From positions 1 to 40,681 of the forward strand of contig SZXX01000024.1 in assembly GCA_005843825.1 (NCBI GenBank): a stretch of 40,681 bases of DNA, written 5' to 3'. Source of the stretch: Chlorobium sp. (lineage in GTDB: Bacteria > Bacteroidota > Chlorobiia > Chlorobiales > Chlorobiaceae). Position numbers and translations under genes: made by a program. Below, in pieces: positions 17,023 to 25,566 of this stretch; positions within the stretch are counted from its first letter, which is position 1; each line of letters begins with the position of its first letter. Below the pieces are notes generated by a model. The model did not search any database. It was not told the origin of the DNA and worked only from the letters and a program-made list of their open reading frames with translations.

Positions 17023-17375
17023 TGTTCTCCTTAAGCCTTAAGATTCAGTAGTTTATTACCATGCAGGGAGTGAACCCTCAGAAAGTGAGTACGATTACTT
17101 TATGGTACAGCTGAACAAAAAGAACAAGATCGGAGAGGTGAACTCTCAAATACGCAGTTTATGGAATATCTGCTTTTCTATGTAGTATAACTATAATTTT
17201 CTGCGCAAAGTTCATGTAATATATACTTTTTGACATAGTAGGATATGTTCGAAAAAATAACGTATAATATACAGTGAATACATGTATTATAATAACTTAT
17301 GGGGATCGCTCTTCCTGCAGTTTCCAGAAGCGGAAACAATTTCTCTTCCAGAAACTGACAGAAATATGAGAAGAT
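17023..17375. other. Intergenic region upstream of the kinase and downstream of the peptidase
   Basis: No gene is visible here. Two small dyads lie upstream of the kinase: AGGG/CCCT arms at 17,065-17,078 and GAGAG/CTCTC arms at 17,133-17,147, each around a GTGAA core, and their flanks are near-copies (GTGAACCCTCA and GTGAACTCTCA). They could be operators for the kinase-regulator operon. The part from 17,220 to 17,300 is very A+T-rich with several TATAAT-like words, but no well-spaced promoter could be assigned. No terminator for the peptidase gene is evident. Confidence 0.4.
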
Positions 17376-19571
17376 CTACTTCGGCTGGAACTCGGGATGC
17401 CCTGTTTGCCAAAGTCCGAAACTGAGGACGTCAGCAAGGGTTTCAAACTCTTTTGTTTTACTGTTTCCCATACCGTGACCGGCTTTATCATCGGCAAAAA
17501 AGAGAATGGGTTTGTTTGAGCTGTTTGCTTGCTTCAGTCGTGCAGCAAACTTTGCCGGTTGCCACGCAATCACTCTTGGGTCGTTCAGTCCAGTGGTGAC
17601 AAGCGTTGCAGGGTAGGCTGCATGATCCCTGATGCTGAGGTAAGGATCCATTGCTATGAGTGCCATGCACTCTTCACGGTTTTTAACGGAGCCGAACTCA
17701 GGCACGTTTACCGGTCCGTTGGGACTCTCTTCGCCTCTTAGCGGATTCATTGCACCGACTTGGGCAATAACTGCGGCAAAGAGATCTGGCCGTTCAGTCA
17801 ACGCCTTGCCGACCAGAATTCCTCCGGCACTTGCACCGTTTATCGTAATTTTACCCGGTCCGGTATATCCCTTTTTTTCAAGATATTCAGCGCAACTGAT
17901 AAGATCTTTCCACGAATTTGGTTTTGTTGTTTTCATTCCTTCAGAGTGCCATGTGTCGCCGCACTCACCTCCGCCCCTGACATGAGCAAAGGCAAGGATG
18001 CCACCCTTATCTGTCCAGAGCAGCATTCCAGAACTGAAGAACGGGGTTATCGATTTTCCGTATGCTCCGTATCCGTATATCAATGTCGGGTTTTTGCTGT
18101 TTTTCACTAACCCTTTCTTATAGACCAGTGACAGTGGCACCAGAACACCGTCGTGCGAGGGGATCATCAGCTCCTCAACAACAAGGTCACGGTATTCCGG
18201 GTATTCAGCAGGGGATGAAAGGGTTTCCATGCTGAATGCGTTTTTCGCCGCATCGAATCGATACCTCCGGTAGTCGTTGCTCCACCCGGCAATAACCACC
18301 CAGAGATCAGAAAAGAGGAATCCTTTCGAAGTGAGGCCTATAGTACCGGCCTTGAAGGGGAGTGTCAGCTCTCTGGCTTTACCGTCTCCACTGGCTTTCC
18401 GGAACAGCTTTGCTTCCACACCGTTTAGGGATTGTGTGTAATAGAGGGCGTCCCTGGTAAGCGCGAATGAGGTCAGCATTGCCTGTTGGTCTTCCGGAAC
18501 AACGGTTATTGCATTGCCAATGTCAGGGTTGCGGAGCGAGGTTTTTACAACCTTGAACCGCGATGCATTTTTTGGCGTATAGAGGTAGAGCTCATCTTTA
18601 GTGGCCGCAAAATCATGAACGTCATCCTCGGGAGCAAAGAGTTTTTTCCAGGGTATTTTTTTCTCTTGAAGCATGGCTGCCGGTGCATAATAGATGGTCA
18701 GCCGCGGGTCAACGTTGGAGACTATAGCAAAAAGGTATCCGCTCTTTCTGTCAAAATCAACGGACGGGATATCTTCACTTCTGATGTGCAGTTCGGGATT
18801 TGTCGCCTTTGAAAAGATTTCACGGTCGGAAGACGGGTTACTGCCGATATGGTGCAGAAAGGTTTTGCTGTCGTACTGCGGGTTCTGTCCAGGGTGATCC
18901 AGTGGCTGCAGGCGGTTGTAGAGAAACGCGCTCCCATCCTTGACCCAGGAGGGTGAGGCAAACCTGCACCGGTCAATTCTTTCCGGGTAAAGTTTTTTTG
19001 ATGCGACATCCATGATCAACAGAATGCTGTCTTCAGATCCGTTTGCCGATACTGATATGACAATTTTCGATCCGTTTTCAGTGGACGAAACTCCATTGAT
19101 GACATACTCTTTCCCGCTGCTTGCAAAAAAAGCCCGTGCATCGAACAGAAGCGTCTCTTTTCCCTTGAAGGTGTCGCGGAAAAAGAGCTTGCCGGTTTCG
19201 TCCGTCGGCGTCTGTTTAAGATAGAAATAACGGTTGCTGTCCGTGATGGTGAGGTTGTATACTTTCGACGCTTTACGTTTGTCGAAATCCTGCATTTTTT
19301 CAATGAGAGATGTTCGGCCGGGGATTCTCTGCAGGGTCGACTTTGCATTATCTGACTGCTCTTTGATCCACTTCTGTACCTCGGCGTTTTTAAGATTCTC
19401 CAGAGAGCGGAAGTTGTCTGTCACTTTTGTGCCAAAGTACTCTTCCACAACAGGCGACGAAGGCGGAAGAGAACGTCGTGCTGGCGGGATATTCTGTTCT
19501 GCACCTGCCGCCATGATTGGCGCGAGCAGAATAAGTGCGGTGAAAAGAGCTATGGAGTGCTTTGTCGTCAT
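17376..19571 (-). CDS. Secreted prolyl oligopeptidase family (S9A) serine peptidase
   Basis: The 731-residue product begins with a cleavable signal peptide (positively charged start, hydrophobic IALFTALILLAPIM, then AAGA), so it probably acts in the periplasm. An N-terminal beta-propeller domain (about 70-450) is followed by an alpha/beta-hydrolase domain. The catalytic triad is visible: S581 in NGASAGG, D664 in GLNDPRV and H699 in AGHGMG. Family members cut short proline-containing peptides. The gene is monocistronic, with a 100-base gap to the pseudouridine synthase. The G+C-richer composition resembles the bch genes, not the gvp cluster. Confidence 0.92.
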   Translation of the reverse strand: MTTKHSIALFTALILLAPIMAAGAEQNIPPARRSLPPSSPVVEEYFGTKVTDNFRSLENLKNAEVQKWIKEQSDNAKSTLQRIPGRTSLIEKMQDFDKRKASKVYNLTITDSNRYFYLKQTPTDETGKLFFRDTFKGKETLLFDARAFFASSGKEYVINGVSSTENGSKIVISVSANGSEDSILLIMDVASKKLYPERIDRCRFASPSWVKDGSAFLYNRLQPLDHPGQNPQYDSKTFLHHIGSNPSSDREIFSKATNPELHIRSEDIPSVDFDRKSGYLFAIVSNVDPRLTIYYAPAAMLQEKKIPWKKLFAPEDDVHDFAATKDELYLYTPKNASRFKVVKTSLRNPDIGNAITVVPEDQQAMLTSFALTRDALYYTQSLNGVEAKLFRKASGDGKARELTLPFKAGTIGLTSKGFLFSDLWVVIAGWSNDYRRYRFDAAKNAFSMETLSSPAEYPEYRDLVVEELMIPSHDGVLVPLSLVYKKGLVKNSKNPTLIYGYGAYGKSITPFFSSGMLLWTDKGGILAFAHVRGGGECGDTWHSEGMKTTKPNSWKDLISCAEYLEKKGYTGPGKITINGASAGGILVGKALTERPDLFAAVIAQVGAMNPLRGEESPNGPVNVPEFGSVKNREECMALIAMDPYLSIRDHAAYPATLVTTGLNDPRVIAWQPAKFAARLKQANSSNKPILFFADDKAGHGMGNSKTKEFETLADVLSFGLWQTGHPEFQPK

Positions 19572-19671
19572 AATGCCTGGGTATACGGATATGAATAGAA
19601 ATGAATAATGAGGATACTCTTATCATTGAAAAAAAGCAAGCCATGAAGGGGAAAGAGAGAGTGCCTGACTT

Positions 19672-20721
19672 TTAGAGAGAGGCCTGAGTGACAGCAGAGC
19701 GGATTTTCCCCAGAGCATTCAGCATATCCTCAGGCATTGGAGCTGTGAACGTCAGTGGCTCATGGCTGATGGGCTGATGAAATGAGAGAGTCTCTGCGTG
19801 CAGAGCCTGACGCGGCAGCAGTTCAAGCAGGTTTTTAACAAAACTTTCGCTCCTGCTGAAAGGAAGAGTGCGAACTGAAGCGCCACCATACGTTTCGTCA
19901 CCAAGGATCTGATGGCCGAGGTGCTGCATGTGTGCCCTGATCTGATGTGTCCGCCCGGTGTGGAGCGTGAGAGAGAGCACCGAAAACCAGTGTAGATCTT
20001 CACTGACAGAATAGTCCGTAATTGCTGTTTTGCCGTCTTTTCCTTCATACGGAAAGTTTGCCATGACCTTCCGGTCTTTTTTTGATCGCCCGATATTGGT
20101 TGTAATGGTGCCGGCCGCGATAGCGGGAACACCCCAGACAATGGCCTTGTATATTTTTACAACTTTGCGGTCAGCAAACTGCCGTGCAAGACGGTGCAGC
20201 GCAACAGGATTTTTTGCAACAATGATCAGTCCTGAAGTGTTCTTGTCGAGCCGGTGCACAATACCCGGGCGGAGTTCTGATTTGTCAAGTTCTTCTCCCT
20301 CTTTGCCGATATGGTGAAGAATGGCGTTAGCCAGTGTGCCTGTCCAGTTTCCGAAAGCCGGGTGCACCACCATACCGGGTTTCTTGTTGATAACCATCAG
20401 ATCCTCATCTTCATAAATTATATCTATCGGAATATCTTCCGCAGCGAGTTCCGGTGCAGGTGGCCGCAGCATGGTATACTGTATCAGATCGCACGATTTT
20501 ATGCGGTAATTGGATTTAACCGCTTTTTCATTCACCAGGACACGTCCCTCTTCTATAGCCTCCTGAACCTTGTTGCGAGTGGCATTTTCAACCTGCTGCG
20601 TCAGGTACTGGTCGATACGCATTGAGGTCTGCATCTTGCTTACCTGAAGGGTAATTTTTTTCGGTTCAAGAGCCTCTTCATTCTGTCGCTCTGATTCGTT
20701 TTTTTCTGGCTGATTTTGCAT
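19672..20721 (-). CDS. RluD/RluA-family 23S rRNA pseudouridine synthase
   Basis: The product of 349 residues has an N-terminal S4 RNA-binding domain (SMRIDQYLTQQVENATRNKV, EGRVLVNEKAVK) and a pseudouridine synthase domain with the catalytic aspartate in GIVHRLDKNTSGL, plus KIYKAIVWG and LHTGRTHQIRAHMQHLGH. This is the RluD/RluC group, which converts uridines of 23S rRNA to pseudouridine. The frame stays open upstream to 21,033, but that part lies opposite the dihydrolipoamide dehydrogenase gene and reads unlike the family, so I start at ATG 20721. No obvious ribosome binding site. It is divergent from the next gene with 67 bases between. Confidence 0.9.
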   Translation of the reverse strand: MQNQPEKNESERQNEEALEPKKITLQVSKMQTSMRIDQYLTQQVENATRNKVQEAIEEGRVLVNEKAVKSNYRIKSCDLIQYTMLRPPAPELAAEDIPIDIIYEDEDLMVINKKPGMVVHPAFGNWTGTLANAILHHIGKEGEELDKSELRPGIVHRLDKNTSGLIIVAKNPVALHRLARQFADRKVVKIYKAIVWGVPAIAAGTITTNIGRSKKDRKVMANFPYEGKDGKTAITDYSVSEDLHWFSVLSLTLHTGRTHQIRAHMQHLGHQILGDETYGGASVRTLPFSRSESFVKNLLELLPRQALHAETLSFHQPISHEPLTFTAPMPEDMLNALGKIRSAVTQASL

Positions 20722-20788
20722 TTTGTAACACTTGAATACTGCCAACAATACATTTCCGGATAGAGTATAATAAAACCATACCATATCT

Positions 20789-22204
20789 ATGCATTCCATG
20801 CAAGAGTTGTCTGCGGAGCCCGGTATTACCTTCGATCTTGCCGTTATCGGTTCAGGCCCCGGAGGATATGAAGCTGCACTCAGGGCCGCCAAAGCCGGTA
20901 TGAAAGTCTGTATAATCGAAAAAGCAGCATTGGGCGGCGTGTGCATCAACTGGGGCTGTATTCCTACCAAAGCCCTCCTCAGGAGCGCGGAGGTATTCGA
21001 TCTGTTTAAAAAAGCAGACTCATTTGGTCTCAAGCTTCAGCCGGGGACTATTGATCTTGCAGAAGCCGTTAAACGCAGTCGCAATGTGGCACTGAAAATG
21101 TCCAAAGGTGTTGCGTTCATGCTTCGGCGTGCAGGTGTTGATGTTCGGCAGGGGGAGGCGGTCTTCAGCACACCGCACGATCTCGATATTTTTCGCGACG
21201 GCGTGCGTGTCGATGGTGTCAGTGCCCGTCATATCATTATAGCCTCAGGAGCGCATCCAAGAGCCCTGCCGGGTCTTGAGCCCGACGGAACCCGTATTAT
21301 AACCAGCAGGGAAGCGCTTGCCCTCAAGTCAGTTCCTGCCTCAATGATTGTCGTTGGGGGTGGAGCTATCGGCGTTGAAATGGCATGGTTTTACGCAATG
21401 GCGGGGAGTGAGGTGACGCTGGTGGAGTTGATGCCCCGGCTGCTTCCGCTTGAAGATGAAGAGATTGCTGAAGTCCTGAAGCGCTCACTTCAGAAAGCAG
21501 GTATCACAGTTGTAACGAGCGCAAAACTGGAGAGTGTTTCGATAGAAGGGGATAAAGTGACTGCTCAACTTGTCTCCGAAGCAAACGACAGCCAACTGCT
21601 GACTGCCGACTATCTTCTCGTCGCTGTAGGGGTAAGCGCCAACATCACAGGCCTTGGCCTTGAAAATACCGGAGTAGAAACTTCACGCGGGTTTATTGTG
21701 ACGGATAGTGTATGCAGAACTTCGGTCTCTCATATTTTTGCTATTGGTGATGTCCGTGGAGGCATGCTTCTTGCTCATAAGGCTTCAGCTGAAGCAGTTA
21801 TTGCCGTCCATAGCATAGCGGGCATACCCTGTCACTCTCTGGATGACTCCTTGATTCCTCGATGTGTCTATGCCGAGCCTTCAGTTGCAAGCATCGGTCT
21901 CAGCGAAAAAGAGGCTGAAGATCGCGGTTATAAGGTTCGGGTCGGCCGTTCAATGTTTGCAGCCTCAGGCAAGGCGAATGCCTTTGGAAATCTGGAGGGG
22001 CTGGTAAAGCTTGTATTCAGCGCGGCTGATGGTCGTTTGCTTGGCGCCCACGTTGTGGGACATGGTGCGGTTGAGTTGATCGGGGAGCTCACGCTGGCGC
22101 GACGGCTTTCCGTGACCGCCGAAATTCTTGCCGGTACAATACACGCCCATCCGACCCTTTCGGAAACCATAAAAGAGGCAGCTGAAAATGCTCTGCAGGA
22201 GTAA
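20789..22204 (+). CDS. lpdA: Dihydrolipoamide dehydrogenase
   Basis: The 471-residue flavoprotein has an FAD-binding GSGPGGYEAALRAAKAG at 21-37, the redox-active disulfide C52/C57 in GVCINWGCIPTK, an NAD-binding GGGAIGVEMAWFYA near 190, the second FAD motif IFAIGDVRGG and the catalytic HAHPTLSE near the C-terminus. It oxidises dihydrolipoyl groups of 2-oxoacid dehydrogenases or of the glycine cleavage system. No partner subunits are adjacent, so it stands alone between rluD-like and bchI. A TATAATA word at 20,766-20,772 could be part of its promoter. Confidence 0.93.
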   Translation: MHSMQELSAEPGITFDLAVIGSGPGGYEAALRAAKAGMKVCIIEKAALGGVCINWGCIPTKALLRSAEVFDLFKKADSFGLKLQPGTIDLAEAVKRSRNVALKMSKGVAFMLRRAGVDVRQGEAVFSTPHDLDIFRDGVRVDGVSARHIIIASGAHPRALPGLEPDGTRIITSREALALKSVPASMIVVGGGAIGVEMAWFYAMAGSEVTLVELMPRLLPLEDEEIAEVLKRSLQKAGITVVTSAKLESVSIEGDKVTAQLVSEANDSQLLTADYLLVAVGVSANITGLGLENTGVETSRGFIVTDSVCRTSVSHIFAIGDVRGGMLLAHKASAEAVIAVHSIAGIPCHSLDDSLIPRCVYAEPSVASIGLSEKEAEDRGYKVRVGRSMFAASGKANAFGNLEGLVKLVFSAADGRLLGAHVVGHGAVELIGELTLARRLSVTAEILAGTIHAHPTLSETIKEAAENALQE

Positions 22205-22398
22205 TGGGTAAATATGATCTATCTCCTGATAAAAAAAACGTCTCTTACTCTTGCCCAGTTTAGGAAAAGCATTTTCTATTGTCTTTCTAAAAGCATAAAT
22301 TCAATGTCTATTATTGAAAATCTTTAAAACAGTAAGCCTTTTTCGGTGAATGCTTTTTCATGGTTCACGGGGTGAAGGTATCAACTAAACGATCAATT

Positions 22399-23574
22399 AT
22401 GAGTCAGACTGAAACAGCTGCAAAAAAAACTGCTGCAAAGAAAACAGGTGCGGTGAAGGTAAAGGCTGATGCAACGGTTACAAAAGCTCCGGAAGCAAAA
22501 AAAGCAGCAAAACCTGCTGCCAAAAAGAAGTCAGGTCTTGCTTTTCCGTTTACAGCAATTGTAGGTCAGGAGGAAATGAAGCTCAGTCTGATCCTCAATA
22601 TCATTGATCCGAGGATTGGCGGTGTGCTGGTCATGGGTCACAGAGGTACAGGAAAAAGTACCACTGTCCGGGCACTTGCCGAAGTGCTTCCTTTGATCGA
22701 AAGGGTAGAGGGCGATACCTATAACCGTACTCTTGAGCAGTATCTCGAAGCTGAAGATGGCAAAAAAGGAGCCAAGGCTCTTGACCCGGCTTCAATCAGG
22801 ACTGAAAAAATTCCAGTTCCGGTTGTTGACCTTCCGCTTGGCGCTACCGAAGACCGTGTTTGCGGTACTATTGATATCGAACAGGCACTCACCAGCGGTG
22901 TAAAAGCATTTGAACCTGGTCTTCTTGCCCAGGCAAACCGCGGGTTCCTCTATATTGACGAGGTTAACCTGCTTGACGACCATCTTGTTGATGTTCTGCT
23001 CGACGTTGCCGCAAGCGGTAAAAACGTTGTAGAACGCGAAGGTATAAGTATTCGCCACCCTGCCCGTTTCGTTCTTGTAGGATCCGGCAACCCCGAGGAG
23101 GGAGAGCTTCGTCCTCAGCTTCTTGACCGTTTCGGACTCCATGCCCGTATCATCACTATTCTTGATATCGCAAAGAGAGTAGACATCGTCAAACGCCGCC
23201 GTGAGTTCGACGAAGATCCTGATGCCTTCATGAAAAAGTATAACCGCGAACAGCTGAAGCTTCAGAAAAAGATCCAGCAGGCAAAAGATCTGCTTCCTGA
23301 AGTTACCATGACAGATGCAGTCCTTACCGATATAGCAAGGCTCTGCATGAATCTTGGTATTGATGGTCACCGTGGTGAACTCACCATAACCCGAACCGCT
23401 TATGCACATGCCGCTTTCCGCGGGGAGACGGTTGTCACCATGAAGCACGTCAAAGAGATTGCAGGTCTCTGTCTTCGCCATCGTCTGCGCAAAGATCCTC
23501 TTGAAACCCTCGATGCCGGGGAGAAAATTGATCGCGAACTCGCTAAAGTCCTCGGAGAAGCAGAAGCAGTATAA
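22399..23574 (+). CDS. bchI: Magnesium chelatase subunit BchI (ATPase) with a lysine/alanine-rich N-terminal tail
   Basis: BchI is the AAA+ motor of the BchI-BchD-BchH complex that inserts Mg2+ into protoporphyrin IX, the first committed step to bacteriochlorophyll. The AAA core has Walker A GHRGTGKST, LPLGATEDRVCGTID, Walker B GFLYIDEVNLL and sensor motif VGSGNPEEGELRPQLLDRFG. The first 40 or so residues are a low-complexity lysine/alanine tail (AAKKTAAKKTGAVKVKAD and so on) not found in the roughly 350-residue proteobacterial BchI. I prefer ATG 22399; ATG 22360 would add 13 residues. The stop overlaps the bchD start by one base (TAATG), implying coupled translation. Confidence 0.95.
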   Translation: MSQTETAAKKTAAKKTGAVKVKADATVTKAPEAKKAAKPAAKKKSGLAFPFTAIVGQEEMKLSLILNIIDPRIGGVLVMGHRGTGKSTTVRALAEVLPLIERVEGDTYNRTLEQYLEAEDGKKGAKALDPASIRTEKIPVPVVDLPLGATEDRVCGTIDIEQALTSGVKAFEPGLLAQANRGFLYIDEVNLLDDHLVDVLLDVAASGKNVVEREGISIRHPARFVLVGSGNPEEGELRPQLLDRFGLHARIITILDIAKRVDIVKRRREFDEDPDAFMKKYNREQLKLQKKIQQAKDLLPEVTMTDAVLTDIARLCMNLGIDGHRGELTITRTAYAHAAFRGETVVTMKHVKEIAGLCLRHRLRKDPLETLDAGEKIDRELAKVLGEAEAV

Positions 23575-25430
23575 TGATAGCCTTTACCGATATTGTTGGA
23601 ATGGATCTGGCCAAGCAGGCGCTCATGCTGCTGGCCGTTGATTCTGAACTTGGCGGAGTGGTTATTCCATCGGCCGTAGGGTCGGGAAAATCGACGATAG
23701 CCAGGGCCTTTGCCGATATTCTTCCCAAAGGCACCCCTTTTGTAGAACTGCCTCTTAACGTTACCGAAGATCGTCTGATTGGCGGTGTTGATCTGGAGGC
23801 AACTCTTGCCACCGGTATTCGCGTCGTCCAGCACGGAGTGCTTTCGAAGGCGAATGGCGGCGTTCTCTATGTCGACTCCATCAGTCTCCTCGACAGCTCA
23901 GCCGTGTCGCACATCATGGATGCTATTTCACGCGGCGAGGTTCTTGTCGAGCGTGAAGGGCTCAGTGAGGTGCATCCTGCAAAGTTCATGCTTGTGGGCA
24001 CCTATGATCCAACTGACGGAGAGGTCCGGATGGGTCTGCTTGACAGGATCGGGATTATTGTTCCCTTTACTGCGCAGAACGACTACAGGGCACGCAAGAA
24101 AATCGTCAACATCGTCCTTGGCACGAGAGACGCAGAGGATACGAGCGACGAACTGAAAATGCTTTCCGGTCTTATCCAGGCCGCCCGAGAGCAGTTGCCG
24201 CACGTTTCGATAACCAGCGAACAGTTGCAGGCGCTGATACAGACTGCGATCAGTCTTGGTGTCGAGGGTAATCGTGTTGATATTTTTACAGTTCGTGCCG
24301 CCATAGCCAGCGCAGCACTTGCACAGCGCAGCGACGTTGAGGAAGAGGATATGAAGCTTGCCATCAAGCTCGTGCTTATTCCCCGAGCTACCCGCATGCC
24401 CGACAGGGAAGCTTCAGCAGACGAGATGCCCCCTCAGGAAGAGCCTCCCGAGGACGAAGAGCCCGAAGGCGAGGATGAAGAGGCACCAGCCGATACTCCG
24501 GATGCCGAAGCCGAAGAGGAGCAGAAAGAGACTCCCGACATGATTGAGGAACTGATGATGGATGCCATCGAAATGGAGCTTCCGGACAACATTCTCAATA
24601 TCTCGCTCGCTTCGAAAAAGAAAACTACCACAGGAAGCCGTGGTGAAGCGCTCAACAATCGTCGAGGACGTTTTGTAAGAGCCCAGCCCGGTGAGATGCG
24701 TACCAATAAAGTTGCGCTGATTCCAACACTCATTTCAGCTGCCCCCTGGCAGGAGACCCGCCGGCGCGACAGCAAAATGGCCGGGAGAGCGAAAACAGCT
24801 CTTCTTATCACGAAAGATGATGTGAAAATCAAGCGCTTCCGCGACAAGTCCGGCACCCTCTTTATTTTCATGGTTGATGCCTCAGGCTCCATGGCACTGA
24901 ATCGTATGCGCCAGGCCAAGGGTGCGGTAGCAAGCCTTCTGCAGAATGCCTATGTGCATCGCGATCAGGTTGCCCTTATCTCGTTCCGTGGAAAACAGGC
25001 CCAGGTTCTCCTGCCGCCCTCACAGAGCGTGGATCGCGCAAAACGCGAACTTGACGTCCTTCCCACAGGAGGCGGAACACCACTCGCTTCGGCACTCTAC
25101 CTCGGATGGGAGACTGCCAAGCAGGCGAGAACGAAAGGTATTTCCCAGATCATGTTTGTGCTCATCACTGACGGACGAGGAAACATCGGTCTGCAGGCCA
25201 CCTTTAACCCGGATGCTGAAAAGCTTCCGAAAGAAGAGCTTGAAAAGGAGATCGAAGCATTATCTCTTTCTATCCAGGCTGATGGTGTTGCTTCTATCGT
25301 CATCGATACCCAGATGAACTACCTTTCGAGGGGCGAAGCTCCAAAACTTGCCCAGAAGCTCGGTGGCCGCTACTTCTACCTGCCCAACGCAAAAGCCGAG
25401 CAGATCGTTGAAGCTGCACTGAGCTTTTAA
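23574..25430 (+). CDS. bchD: Magnesium chelatase subunit BchD
   Basis: The 618-residue product has an N-terminal AAA+-like domain related to BchI but with a degenerate nucleotide site (SAVGSGKSTIARAF kept, the Walker B region reading GVLYVDSISLL with no DE pair), an acidic/proline linker near 285-325 (EEPPEDEEPEGEDEE and so on) and a C-terminal von Willebrand A domain with the metal-binding MIDAS motif DASGSMALNRM and TGGGTPLASAL. BchD forms a double ring with BchI and docks to BchH. It follows bchI directly and is separated from bchH by a hairpin. Confidence 0.95.
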   Translation: MIAFTDIVGMDLAKQALMLLAVDSELGGVVIPSAVGSGKSTIARAFADILPKGTPFVELPLNVTEDRLIGGVDLEATLATGIRVVQHGVLSKANGGVLYVDSISLLDSSAVSHIMDAISRGEVLVEREGLSEVHPAKFMLVGTYDPTDGEVRMGLLDRIGIIVPFTAQNDYRARKKIVNIVLGTRDAEDTSDELKMLSGLIQAAREQLPHVSITSEQLQALIQTAISLGVEGNRVDIFTVRAAIASAALAQRSDVEEEDMKLAIKLVLIPRATRMPDREASADEMPPQEEPPEDEEPEGEDEEAPADTPDAEAEEEQKETPDMIEELMMDAIEMELPDNILNISLASKKKTTTGSRGEALNNRRGRFVRAQPGEMRTNKVALIPTLISAAPWQETRRRDSKMAGRAKTALLITKDDVKIKRFRDKSGTLFIFMVDASGSMALNRMRQAKGAVASLLQNAYVHRDQVALISFRGKQAQVLLPPSQSVDRAKRELDVLPTGGGTPLASALYLGWETAKQARTKGISQIMFVLITDGRGNIGLQATFNPDAEKLPKEELEKEIEALSLSIQADGVASIVIDTQMNYLSRGEAPKLAQKLGGRYFYLPNAKAEQIVEAALSF

Positions 25431-25439
25431 CTGCCCGAG

Positions 25440-25473
25440 GCCCTTCCTGCAGAATTCCGGGGAGGGCATTTTT
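25440..25473 (+). terminator. Hairpin with T-run after bchD (terminator or attenuator)
   Basis: GCCCTTCC at 25,440-25,447 pairs, with a G-T pair, to GGGGAGGGC at 25,459-25,467, followed by ATTTTT. It looks like a modest intrinsic terminator ten bases after the bchD stop. Because bchH follows on the same strand it may only reduce read-through. Confidence 0.6.
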
Positions 25474-25498
25474 CGGATTTCATCCCCTTCTTTTATAC

Positions 25499-25545
25499 AT
25501 TAGAGGTAGCTATATTTTTTATTTGTAAAAAAAGGAACCTCTAAT
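25499..25545 (+). promoter_or_regulatory. Perfect 9-base dyad upstream of bchH
   Basis: ATTAGAGGT at 25,499-25,507 and ACCTCTAAT at 25,537-25,545 are perfect inverted arms separated by a 29-base A/T-rich loop. The element sits 21 bases before the bchH start. It may be an operator or an mRNA structure in the bchH leader. Confidence 0.5.
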
Positions 25546-25566
25546 TATTACCCACCGGTTACCATC

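Noticed and set aside
17061-17080. Possible sigma-54 promoter for the kinase on the minus strand
   Set aside because: GG and GC are ten bases apart, but the surrounding bases do not match the -24/-12 consensus.
20722-21033. N-terminal extension of the pseudouridine synthase frame by 104 residues
   Set aside because: It lies opposite the 5' part of the dihydrolipoamide dehydrogenase gene, has no similarity to the family and precedes a good internal ATG at 20,721.
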